A DNA stretch of 13,985 nucleotides from assembly GCA_027017505.1 (NCBI GenBank), contig JALUQR010000038.1:1-13985 (forward strand). Reading direction: 5' to 3'. The notes beneath the pieces were generated by a model. That model saw only the letters and a list, made by a program, of their open reading frames with translations, did not search any database and had not been told where the DNA came from. The position numbers and the translations under genes are program-made. Shown piece by piece: positions 1 through 7,120 of the stretch (position 1 is the stretch's first letter; the number at the start of each line of letters is the position of its first letter). Source of the DNA: a bacterium. Lineage in GTDB: Bacteria; Desulfobacterota; GWC2-55-46; DRQE01.

Positions 1-1
1 A

Positions 2-58
2 TACCATGTGTTCGACCTGGAGGTTAAGATGCATGTATCCCCTGGCAGTCTGTGGTAG
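2..58 (+). CDS. Possible 3' end of an upstream gene (partial)
   Basis: From the left edge, the frame starting at base 2 reads YHVFDLEVKMHVSPGSLW and stops at TAG (56-58). The codons resemble those of the genes downstream, and a stop shortly before a promoter-like element and a terminator is what the end of an upstream gene would look like. Only 18 codons are visible, so the product cannot be named and this could be chance. A competing open frame (3-173) also runs in from the edge, but it would run through the terminator stem and its product is less protein-like. Confidence 0.3.
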   Translation, partial: YHVFDLEVKMHVSPGSLW

Positions 59-66
59 GGGTGTGG

Positions 67-84
67 CTGGAAAAGGGATTGCAT
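67..84 (+). promoter_or_regulatory. Candidate σ54 (RpoN) -24/-12 promoter
   Basis: The bases CTGG-N8-TTGCAT match the core of the σ54 consensus (YTGG-N8-TTGCW) with the exact spacing: GG at 69-70, ten bases, then GC at 81-82. The inner CACG part of the -24 box is replaced by AAAA, so it is not a perfect site. Transcription would start near A94, giving a leader of about 120 nt before the first gene. An overlapping σ70 reading is also possible (TTGCAT at 79-84, 18 bp, TAAATA at 103-108). No enhancer-binding site for an RpoN activator can be seen in the short upstream stretch available. Confidence 0.45.
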
Positions 85-104
85 TGGTGCACGAAAGTAT
101 GGTA

Positions 105-118
105 AATAATGCATTATT
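105..118. repeat. 14-bp perfect palindrome AATAATGCATTATT
   Basis: AATAATGCATTATT is its own reverse complement. It lies just downstream of the predicted start of transcription and upstream of the terminator. It could be an operator for a dimeric regulator or a weak RNA hairpin, or a chance A/T-rich palindrome. No second copy was noticed in the window. Confidence 0.35.
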
Positions 119-140
119 GTGGGGTTTTGAGGTGATGGTG

Positions 141-184
141 CCTCATGGGGGTGGATTTTTGCTTCCCTTATGAGGTATTTTTTT
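141..184 (+). terminator. Intrinsic terminator in the leader (possible attenuator)
   Basis: An 11-bp stem (CCTCATGGGGG at 141-151 with CCCTTATGAGG at 165-175, two G·U pairs in RNA) closes a 13-base loop and is followed by TATTTTTTT at 176-184. This is a strong Rho-independent terminator on the + strand. It ends only 16 bases before the ribosome binding site of the next gene, which leaves no space for a promoter between them. It either ends the upstream transcript, with the cluster transcribed by read-through, or acts as a regulated terminator in the cluster leader. The segment TGAGG (128-132) can pair with CCTCA (141-145) and would disrupt the terminator stem. Confidence 0.75.
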
Positions 185-213
185 GAAAAGAACAAAATAC
201 AGGAGAGCTACAG

Positions 214-1626
214 GTGAGACAGGCGGGCCTGAGGGTAGCGGTATGTGTGTTTTTACTCCTTCTGGTTGCATCCTGTAAGACAATATCAGATACACCCACC
301 TTCCCTCTCTCGAAGGCAAGGGTTCTTGTATACATTCACACCGATTCGTTCCTCCCACCTGATATAGAGTTTACCATCTCAAAGATAGAGCTACGCTCGG
401 ACAACCTGAAGGAGACGGTTTTTGAGGGCCTCAAGAAGATAAGCTCCATGGAGGTTGCCAAACGGCAGGTCTTTGTGGCAGAGGGCTTTGTGGAACCAGG
501 CGATTACTCAGCAATTGTCATAACGGTTAAGTCTGCATCCATAAGGCGCAGAGAGGGAAGGTCCTCTCTGAGGCTCGATAAAGAGGAGGTTGAATTCGAG
601 CTCAAACACCTGAGACTTCGCAGAGGAGAAAGCACGGTGGTTCAGATTGCCTGGAATCCAGAGAAATCTGTGGAAAAGAGAATCATCTTTGTGCCTGCCT
701 TCAGCGTGAAGCCCCAGAGACCCTCTGCAAGAGAGCTACTACTTTTTGTATCCAACAGCGGGGAAAATTACATAACCGTTATAGACAGAAGCGTTGAAAG
801 GGTTATAGGTGCCATAACAGTTGGTATGGCACCCACTGCCATGGCTGTAAACGAGACAGGAGACCTTCTCTATGTGCTGAACTCGGGAAGCCGTACCATC
901 TCCATAGTGGATACCACACACATGAGGGTGAGGGATACCATAAACATAGATGTTGGTATAGACCCAGCTGATATGGCATTCATGCCATCTGAAGAAAACT
1001 CCCTTGAGGGAAAACTCTACATTACAAACAGACTCTACAACAATGTTATAGTTGTGGATACCTTTACAAGAAGGGTTATAAAGAGCATTGATGTGGGGCT
1101 TTCTCCTTCATACATACTGGCGGATTCCGAGAGAAGAGAGGTCTATGTTACAGCAGAGAGGACCAATGAGCTCACCATTATAGATACTGTGGACGATTCC
1201 GTGGTTGGCACCGTGAAGGTGGACATTAGACCCACCGGTATTGCAGAATACGACGACAAGCTCTATGTGTTCTGTGAGGGCGGAAGTATAATAGAGGTCA
1301 TCTCGCAGACAGACAGAAAGGTGCTCAAGGAGATAAGCCTTACCGAGCGTCCCACCAGGGGGCTTAAGGGATTTGGCGGAAGGATGTTCGTTGTGAGCAG
1401 AAAAGAAGGGGTCATTATATTCTTCAACTCCTCTGATGTGATAACCAGAATACTCAGGCTTGATGGAGAACCTGTGGAGCTTGCAACAGATGAGATGAGA
1501 AACAGACTCTACATAACCGATTACAGGGATGGAGAACTCATATTCATAGACCCCATAGGAGAGGTAATAATAAAAGAGATCAGAGTGGGCAAGGAGCCAT
1601 ACTGGGTTGTTCAGCTGGATAAGTGA
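214..1626 (+). CDS. Lipoprotein with DUF4382-like domain and seven-bladed YVTN β-propeller
   Basis: This is a predicted outer-membrane lipoprotein of 470 residues. It starts at GTG with AGGAGA (201-206) seven bases upstream. The signal peptide ends in a lipobox with Cys21 (VASC); Lys at +2 gives no inner-membrane retention signal. Residues about 33-168 resemble DUF4382-type carbohydrate-binding-like domains, with a PGDYSAI-like strand and a final segment reading G-x-x-x-x-V-Q-I. Residues about 174-470 form seven repeats of about 40 residues with the YVTN pattern (LYITN...V.VVDT...RVI..I.VG..P), a YncE-like propeller. Such propellers are usually binding scaffolds rather than enzymes. As first gene of the cluster it may scaffold surface or periplasmic cytochromes, which is inference. 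No heme motif is present. The β-propeller assignment is secure; the DUF4382 assignment is tentative. Confidence 0.88.
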   Translation: MRQAGLRVAVCVFLLLLVASCKTISDTPTFPLSKARVLVYIHTDSFLPPDIEFTISKIELRSDNLKETVFEGLKKISSMEVAKRQVFVAEGFVEPGDYSAIVITVKSASIRRREGRSSLRLDKEEVEFELKHLRLRRGESTVVQIAWNPEKSVEKRIIFVPAFSVKPQRPSARELLLFVSNSGENYITVIDRSVERVIGAITVGMAPTAMAVNETGDLLYVLNSGSRTISIVDTTHMRVRDTINIDVGIDPADMAFMPSEENSLEGKLYITNRLYNNVIVVDTFTRRVIKSIDVGLSPSYILADSERREVYVTAERTNELTIIDTVDDSVVGTVKVDIRPTGIAEYDDKLYVFCEGGSIIEVISQTDRKVLKEISLTERPTRGLKGFGGRMFVVSRKEGVIIFFNSSDVITRILRLDGEPVELATDEMRNRLYITDYRDGELIFIDPIGEVIIKEIRVGKEPYWVVQLDK

Positions 1627-1627
1627 G

Positions 1628-3718
1628 ATGAGGATACACAGAGGACTCACTGTTCTGGGCACAGTGGTGCTTGTGGCCCTACTACCGCTGTACGGTCATG
1701 CCTATCTTAACGCAAGGGTTGACATAAACTACAGGGACACAACTAGCCTTATAGGCGGGGCGGAGACAAGCAGAGAGAGTTTTGACCAGCTCTACACACT
1801 CACCGTGTCAAAAAGGATTACCAACACAATAGCCTTTACAGGTGATGTCAGGGTGCTTATAACAGAGGTGGATGGCAAACGCAACGAAAGCTCCTATCCG
1901 TTTCTGTCCCTGAGTTTCACCCCGCCAGCCATGTACAGGTTGCAGTTCAGCTACAACCGCAATGAGTCCATGCCATCTGAGGGAGATAGACTGACCACCA
2001 CATTCATGAACGCTTCGTTTACAATACCAGCCACAGAGTGGCCATCGCTGGCCATTGCCTACAACCGCTCCACGGTGCAGGACTACAACACACCGAGAGA
2101 GCTTGACACAGAGGACTCCACCATCACGGTGAACTCCTCGTATGACTTCACACTGCTCGATACAGAGACAACCCTGAGCTATTCTTTCAGATACTATCAG
2201 ATGGAAAACAAGGTGAGCTCAACGAAGACCGAATTTCCCTATCACACGGTGACAGCGAACTTTAACAGGACATTTTTTTCCAAAAGACTTCGCATGGGAG
2301 CAAACATAGGCTACAGCTACTACGAGACCAGCACAGAGAGCCTTGCTGGTGCAACAAGATTTGAAGACGAAGTGGAGCCTGCACAGGGACTGGCAGAGTT
2401 CAACCCGCCGGATCCAACAAGTGTGACCCTCTCGCAGGAGCCAGAGCTTATAGACAACAACAGAAACACGCCCGTAACACCAGAGATAAACCTGAATGAT
2501 GCGGGCTGGAACATAGGCGTGGGATTCGCAACCGCAGAGTCAATCCACGCCATATACCTTTACATAAACACCACCGCCACAGAGGAGTCCAACATAGCAG
2601 GTGGCCTTTACAGCTTCGGCTGGAAGCTTTATACGAGCTCTGATAACTCTGTGTGGACAGACATGGGCTACATAACGCCATCCTATAACAGCATATACAA
2701 CAGGTTTGAATTCTCATTTACAGAGACCAGTGCAAGATACTTCAAGGTGGTGAACACCCTGGGGGCGGGCACTGATGCGATAAGGGTTACAGAGATAGAG
2801 GGCATAGGCTACAGGCTCACCACGCCCAAGACCACGCTCAAGGGCACAGAGACCAGGCAGTTCGGTGGTGTGAACTTCACCTACATATATTCAGACAGGC
2901 TCACCCTCGGAGCAAGGCTGAGATACGACCACACCCTGCGTGAGGGCGACATAGAAAACGAGTACACCACAACATCCTACGGGTTCAATGCACGATATGT
3001 GATAATACCCGTGTATCTGATTCTTTCAGGAGATTACACCACATCCAGTGTGGATGTGGTCAATGGCTCTGATACGGAAATAAACACATACTCGCTTGTC
3101 GCATCGTCATCACCCCTGCCCACGATAAATACCAATGTGGGGTTCAGACGTACAGAATCCCTCATAGATGGAGAGACCACCACCACAACCGACATCTTTT
3201 CAACCAATGCATCAATGCGTGTCTACAGGGGAGTTAACCTCACACTGGGTGGAAGCCTCTCTTACATAGAAAACCCCCAGTCAGGGGTGGACACAGACTC
3301 AAGGACATTTTCCTGGAACCTCAAGCTCGTTCCGTGGTCCTATCTTACGCTCATATACGATGGAAGTGTGGTGTACTCTGTAACAGACAGCGTTACAACA
3401 GGAAGAAGCTCTTCCACCTCCCAGACCCAGTATCTGACCATGAGTTTTGTGCCCACAAGGGCCATATATGTGGGAAGCCGTATAAATATAGAGCCCACGC
3501 AGGCACAGAACTACAACATCATATGGACACCCACCAGCAAGTTCAGGCTGTCACTGGATTACAACAGCAATCCGTCAAGCGACACGGAGTCCGTTGGAAC
3601 GGGCATAAGCTGGTATCCCGTGCGCAGATTCTCCATCAGTGCGGATTACAACAAGACCTGGAAGGGTGATGACGAGACAGAAACGGTATTTCTAAGGGGT
3701 TCACTGATTATAATATAA
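1628..3718 (+). CDS. Outer-membrane β-barrel (porin-like) protein with inserted discoidin-like domain
   Basis: The product (696 residues from ATG 1628) has a Sec signal peptide with likely cleavage at GHA|YL (25/26). A TTG start at 1607 is in frame but would add seven residues and overlap the previous gene. After cleavage come many alternating polar/hydrophobic strands of 9-12 residues rich in Y, T, S and N, the pattern of a large transmembrane β-barrel (about residues 30-255 and 400-696). Residues about 270-396 differ: W-K-L-Y-T-S-S-D-N-S-V-W-T, then A-R-Y-F-K-V, then V-T-E-I-E, the hallmark of F5/8 type C (discoidin) domains. The last residues are S-L-I-I-I, not the usual terminal Phe/Trp of BAM substrates. 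In this cluster it is the best candidate for the outer-membrane sheath of an electron conduit. It lacks the N-terminal CXXC of MtrB-type barrels, and I cannot place it in a named porin family. Confidence 0.85.
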   Translation: MRIHRGLTVLGTVVLVALLPLYGHAYLNARVDINYRDTTSLIGGAETSRESFDQLYTLTVSKRITNTIAFTGDVRVLITEVDGKRNESSYPFLSLSFTPPAMYRLQFSYNRNESMPSEGDRLTTTFMNASFTIPATEWPSLAIAYNRSTVQDYNTPRELDTEDSTITVNSSYDFTLLDTETTLSYSFRYYQMENKVSSTKTEFPYHTVTANFNRTFFSKRLRMGANIGYSYYETSTESLAGATRFEDEVEPAQGLAEFNPPDPTSVTLSQEPELIDNNRNTPVTPEINLNDAGWNIGVGFATAESIHAIYLYINTTATEESNIAGGLYSFGWKLYTSSDNSVWTDMGYITPSYNSIYNRFEFSFTETSARYFKVVNTLGAGTDAIRVTEIEGIGYRLTTPKTTLKGTETRQFGGVNFTYIYSDRLTLGARLRYDHTLREGDIENEYTTTSYGFNARYVIIPVYLILSGDYTTSSVDVVNGSDTEINTYSLVASSSPLPTINTNVGFRRTESLIDGETTTTTDIFSTNASMRVYRGVNLTLGGSLSYIENPQSGVDTDSRTFSWNLKLVPWSYLTLIYDGSVVYSVTDSVTTGRSSSTSQTQYLTMSFVPTRAIYVGSRINIEPTQAQNYNIIWTPTSKFRLSLDYNSNPSSDTESVGTGISWYPVRRFSISADYNKTWKGDDETETVFLRGSLIII

Positions 3719-3749
3719 ACATCATAAATGCTTTGCAAGGAGAGGCGAA

Positions 3750-4340
3750 ATGAAGTATAATAACATTAAAATGGAGAAATTTGCAACAAGAATAGTGATT
3801 CCATTTATAGCGATTCTCCTTGTGGGTTGTTCTGCCAAGGTTGTCCGCTATGTGAACCCGGAGGCGAACTTCTCTTACATCAAGAGGGTTGCGGTGCTAC
3901 CCTTTAACAACTTCAGCAGTGACAGATTCGCTGGTGAGAAGGTCAGGACGGCCATCATGGTGGAACTGCTCTCAAGAGGGGTATTTGATGTGGTTGAAGA
4001 GGGAGAGGTCAACAAGGTTGTCAGCATGGTGCTGAGGACTGCAGGTGCTGTTGAAGGCGGGGTGTTTGAGCCCGACAGGGAAACCATAAAGATGCTGGGC
4101 GAAAGGCTCGGCGTGCAGGCTGTTATAGTGGGAAGTGTGGAGGAGTACGGCGGAGGTAGAGAGGGCGTTGTGTCCATATCCGCAAGGATGATAGATACAA
4201 GCTCTGGTATAGTGCTGTGGCAGGCAAAGGCGTATGAGACCAGTGCCAGTGCTTGGCGCAAGATACTGGGTATAGAGGAGCTTGACCGTACGGTACTGAC
4301 CACAAAGGCGGTCAGGAGACTGCTCGACACACTGCTTTAA
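3750..4340 (+). CDS. CsgG/LpoB-like lipoprotein
   Basis: This is a 196-residue lipoprotein with lipobox LVGC (Cys27) and Ser at +2, predicted to sit in the outer membrane. The start ATG has AAGGAG (3737-3742) seven bases upstream; an internal ATG at 3771 is a weaker alternative. The mature part has the CsgG/TolB-N/LpoB-type α/β fold signature: VAVLPFNN at 47-54, a segment with R-T-A-I-M-V-E-L-L, an L-G-V-Q-A-V-I-V-G-S-V strand, and I-S-A-R-M-I-D-T-S-S-G-I-V-L-W. CsgG itself forms the curli secretion channel, while relatives such as LpoB and the DUF799 group are periplasm-facing adaptors. At this length, with no clear long channel-forming hairpins, an adaptor role is as likely as a pore. It is similar to the product of 7675-8238. 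The link to cytochrome export or anchoring is inference from context. Confidence 0.83.
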   Translation: MKYNNIKMEKFATRIVIPFIAILLVGCSAKVVRYVNPEANFSYIKRVAVLPFNNFSSDRFAGEKVRTAIMVELLSRGVFDVVEEGEVNKVVSMVLRTAGAVEGGVFEPDRETIKMLGERLGVQAVIVGSVEEYGGGREGVVSISARMIDTSSGIVLWQAKAYETSASAWRKILGIEELDRTVLTTKAVRRLLDTLL

Positions 4341-4356
4341 AAAAACAGGTTGCGGG

Positions 4357-5940
4357 ATGCGCAGGGTATCATCCATACTGTTACACATTCTGGCAGGTGT
4401 GTTCAGTGGCCTGCTTATTACAGGGGCACCACTGTATGCAGACTCTGAACTCTACACCTATCGCACCATAACACCTGCCTTTCCCTACTACGGTTCAAAG
4501 GGTATCCCCGCAGGGCCAAAGATTGTAAAGAGTGTGGCCATACTGCCCCTTGAAAACCTCACAGATAACCCCGACGCAGATGAGATAATAAGAGATTACA
4601 TAAAGCAGGAGCTCAGGGGCAAGGGCTGGGTGCTCATGGCAAGGGATGCAGAGATAGAGCGGTTTCTTGCAAAAAGGAGAATACGCTATACAGGGGCCAT
4701 AACACGCCTTGCGGTAAGGGAGATGGGCAAAAAACTCGATGTGGACGCAGTGGTGGTTGGCTCCGTTCTCTATTACACGAAGATGCGCGATAAGATAATC
4801 GTGGGTGTGAGTCTGAGGGTGCTGAGCACCGCGGATGGCAGTATACTGTGGGCCGAAAACCTCACATACACGGGGCACGATTTTGAGGGTCTGTTCGGTC
4901 TGGGAGTGGTGGAATCCCTAGATGAGCTTGCGGGTATGGTGGTAAAGGATATTGTCAGAAGCATGGCAGACAGATTCTTCATAAGGGATTCTGCCCTGAG
5001 CCCATTCGAGATAGAAAGGGTTATACTACAGCCACCCATCGGAAGAGGCCCTGGAAAGAGACAGATAAGGGTTAAGTTTGTTTCCCTGTCTGGAGAGCCA
5101 AAGCTTGTAAAGGCCATTGTGGATGGAAGAACATTCTACCTTACAGACAGACAGGGTAAAGAATTCCGCGGTTACATATCCGTGCCAGGAACAGAGGGAA
5201 CATACATGGTTAACCTTGTGGTGATGGATGATAAGGGCGGGACCTACTTCTTCGATGCCGTTGCAGAGGTAACGGTTGACAACACACCACCACAGATTGA
5301 GATGTACGCAACCAAAGAGGTGTTTTCAACACGGGATAAGAAAAACGGCTATGTGCTCTTTGAGACCAGGGTGCGCAGTGTGGACAACATAGATAGCTGG
5401 CGTGTGGAGATAAGGGATGAGGATGGAAAACTCATAAAGATGGAGCACGGCTACGGTGTAATACCACCGCGGTTTATATGGAGGGGTGAGGCAGAAGAGG
5501 GATGGTTTGTAAAGGATGGCAGATACACCTTCAACCTCGTGGTAAAGGATAACGCTGGTAATGAGACCCTTGTGGCAAGTAAGGTAAGGGTGAAGACCAC
5601 ACCACCGCGTATAAATGTCTCGGTAGATATGGCCGAGGGAATCATACTGTTTAACTTTGAGTCCGCAGAGATGAAGGATATTAAAATGTGGAGTCTCTCC
5701 ATACTCGATAAGGATGGTAAACTGCTCAAGACCGTTACAGGCGAGGGCAGAGGACTACCACAGAAGATAGAATATCCCGTGGGAGATGATGTGGACATAA
5801 GGGACCTCAAGTTCATACTCAAGGCCACAGATATTGCGGGCAACAAACTGGAGCTTAAAAAGAGCGTGCCATCGGTGTTCTCAAGAAAGATGCCATTTGC
5901 AAGATTGAAGGGTAAGGCAGATGTCTGGGAAGACTTTTAA
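4357..5940 (+). CDS. CsgG-like domain protein with three C-terminal Ig-like domains
   Basis: This is a 527-residue exported protein with a Sec signal peptide (likely cleavage LYA|DS, 28/29) and no lipobox. Residues about 55-215 are CsgG/TolB-N-like: VAILPLEN at 60-67, an L-D-V-D-A-V-V-V-G-S-V strand, and V-L-S-T-A-D-G-S-I-L-W. The rest consists of three β-rich Ig-like modules, about 216-308, 312-413 and 416-505. They are separated by N-T-P-P (309-312) and T-T-P-P (414-417) linkers. The second ends F-I-W-R-G...D-G-R-Y-T-F...D-N-A-G-N, as in FlgD-type Ig modules. The gene starts 16 bases after the previous stop with only a weak G-rich ribosome site, so it may be translationally coupled. It probably works with the adjacent CsgG-like lipoprotein, the Ig modules reaching into the periplasm or binding a partner. 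Function is not established; the domain fusion is clear. Confidence 0.82.
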   Translation: MRRVSSILLHILAGVFSGLLITGAPLYADSELYTYRTITPAFPYYGSKGIPAGPKIVKSVAILPLENLTDNPDADEIIRDYIKQELRGKGWVLMARDAEIERFLAKRRIRYTGAITRLAVREMGKKLDVDAVVVGSVLYYTKMRDKIIVGVSLRVLSTADGSILWAENLTYTGHDFEGLFGLGVVESLDELAGMVVKDIVRSMADRFFIRDSALSPFEIERVILQPPIGRGPGKRQIRVKFVSLSGEPKLVKAIVDGRTFYLTDRQGKEFRGYISVPGTEGTYMVNLVVMDDKGGTYFFDAVAEVTVDNTPPQIEMYATKEVFSTRDKKNGYVLFETRVRSVDNIDSWRVEIRDEDGKLIKMEHGYGVIPPRFIWRGEAEEGWFVKDGRYTFNLVVKDNAGNETLVASKVRVKTTPPRINVSVDMAEGIILFNFESAEMKDIKMWSLSILDKDGKLLKTVTGEGRGLPQKIEYPVGDDVDIRDLKFILKATDIAGNKLELKKSVPSVFSRKMPFARLKGKADVWEDF

Positions 5941-5949
5941 TATATCCTT

Positions 5950-7083
5950 ATGCGGAAGTATAGATTGGAGTTTTACTGTAAGAGAGCACTGTATGTACTT
6001 GCCTGTTTCATCATACTGATATACAACAGGGTTTCATGGGCTGAATCAGAGTGCGACGCATGCCACGCAGGTGCAAAAGCCCTGAAGATGGGGCTTGAGG
6101 ATGTGTATGCCGGAATCTATAGTTATAGATTCCGGCATAACAATGTGGATAGAGAGTGCAGAAGGTGTCATGTTATAGAGGAGTTCCAGATAAGACCAGA
6201 AAGTGAGCTCTACTTTCCCGGCAACACGAAAGAGGGTATATTCTTTCTTACAGGGCTCTCACTCGATAAGGAATACGAACTTGAGCTGAAACTTAAAAGG
6301 ACCGGAGAAGGCACCCTGTACAGAAAGGTTCTTAAATTCAAGCCATCCAGCATAGTGGTGGAAAAGGGTGACGACGCCCCGCCTGCTGTAAAGACCATCA
6401 GGTTTCTCGGTATAAGGAAAGGTGTTATACCTGAAGGTCTCCTCTACTTCGAGACAGACAGGCCTGTGGTAAGTGTGGTGGAATTCTGGAAGGATGAGCA
6501 CTACAGGGAAAGGGTATCAAATCTGAAGGTGTTCTTGAAGGAGCATGTGGTAAGACTCTCCGGTCTCAAGGACGCAAGGGGCTACAGATACAGGATAATA
6601 ACCATGGATGTGTTTGGTAACAGAAGCGTGAGCGAGGGCGTGCTTTTTGGAAGAAAAAGAATGATAGAGAACCCCCGTACCGAGGTGGTTCAGAAAAGCG
6701 AGGGCCTGAAAGAGCCCTCTGTAAGGCTTTTCAGGCCATCCCGCTCTGCAGACCTGTGTCTGCACATAAGGGCACCAGAGCCCGTGATGGTATCCGTAAA
6801 GATGAGGGAGATTGTGGAACATACCGAGCATGGCTATGGTCTGCAGTCTGCAAGGTATACAAACATATATGTCTGCACCGAGTGCCACAGTGCGGGTATA
6901 TCCCATCCTGTTGGTGTGCGAAGCACAAGGGCGGATGTGGAGATACCCAGAGAGATGCCCACCATAGAGGGCGGGGTTATAACATGCACCACCTGCCACT
7001 ATCCACACGGTGGGAACAGACCATACTTTGCAAGGTTCGACTTTGATAGAATCTGCAACATGTGCCATAAGAGGCTGGAGTGA
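5950..7083 (+). CDS. Pentaheme c-type cytochrome with FN3-like middle domain
   Basis: This is an exported cytochrome of 377 residues. The signal peptide likely ends at SWA|ES (31/32). Five CXXCH heme-attachment motifs are arranged two plus three: 35-39 (CDACH), 70-74 (CRRCH), 309-313 (CTECH), 346-350 (CTTCH) and 369-373 (CNMCH). Between them lie about 230 residues of β-rich sequence without heme, with fibronectin-III-like turns (L-T-G-L...Y-E-L and V-R-L-S-G-L-K-D-A-R-G-Y-R-Y-R-I). No Shine-Dalgarno is visible before ATG 5950, nine bases after the previous stop, so coupling is likely. The coding sequence holds a perfect inverted repeat at 6106-6139, between hemes 1 and 2. It would carry electrons in or across the periplasm, possibly between an inner-membrane donor and the larger cytochromes downstream; the electron partner is inference. 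Confidence 0.88.
   Translation: MRKYRLEFYCKRALYVLACFIILIYNRVSWAESECDACHAGAKALKMGLEDVYAGIYSYRFRHNNVDRECRRCHVIEEFQIRPESELYFPGNTKEGIFFLTGLSLDKEYELELKLKRTGEGTLYRKVLKFKPSSIVVEKGDDAPPAVKTIRFLGIRKGVIPEGLLYFETDRPVVSVVEFWKDEHYRERVSNLKVFLKEHVVRLSGLKDARGYRYRIITMDVFGNRSVSEGVLFGRKRMIENPRTEVVQKSEGLKEPSVRLFRPSRSADLCLHIRAPEPVMVSVKMREIVEHTEHGYGLQSARYTNIYVCTECHSAGISHPVGVRSTRADVEIPREMPTIEGGVITCTTCHYPHGGNRPYFARFDFDRICNMCHKRLE
6106..6139. repeat. 34-bp inverted repeat (16-bp perfect arms, 2-bp centre) within a coding region
   Basis: TATGCCGGAATCTATA (6106-6121) is followed by GT and then its exact reverse complement (6124-6139). All 16 pairs match, and pairing stops at both ends (G6105 opposite A6140). It encodes residues about 53-64 of the pentaheme cytochrome (Y-A-G-I-Y-S-Y-R-F-R-H) and keeps the frame open. 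In RNA it would form a very stable hairpin; in DNA it could extrude as a cruciform. No T-tract follows, so it is not a terminator. Confidence 0.9.
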
Positions 7084-7120
7084 GAATGGAGAAACCCTTT
7101 TTACAGTTCAGGAGGCAGAT

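Noticed and set aside
5..60. tRNA-like TTCGA motif near the left edge
   Set aside because: No T-arm or acceptor stem can be paired around it.
58..140. c-di-GMP (GEMM) or other known riboswitch in the leader
   Set aside because: None of the conserved GEMM core segments, nor cobalamin, TPP or glycine riboswitch cores, could be found by eye; only the terminator and a short alternative hairpin are supported.
3..173. Open frame entering from the left edge and ending at TGA 171-173
   Set aside because: It would code through the terminator stem and has unlikely composition; the shorter frame ending at 58 looks more like a gene tail.
3271..3288. Hairpin ACCCC/GGGGT in the barrel gene as a terminator
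   Set aside because: Only about five pairs, no T-tract, and located in mid-gene.
3334..3669. Plus-strand open frame of 111 codons inside the barrel gene
   Set aside because: It lies wholly inside the barrel frame, has no ribosome site and a composition unlike the neighbours.
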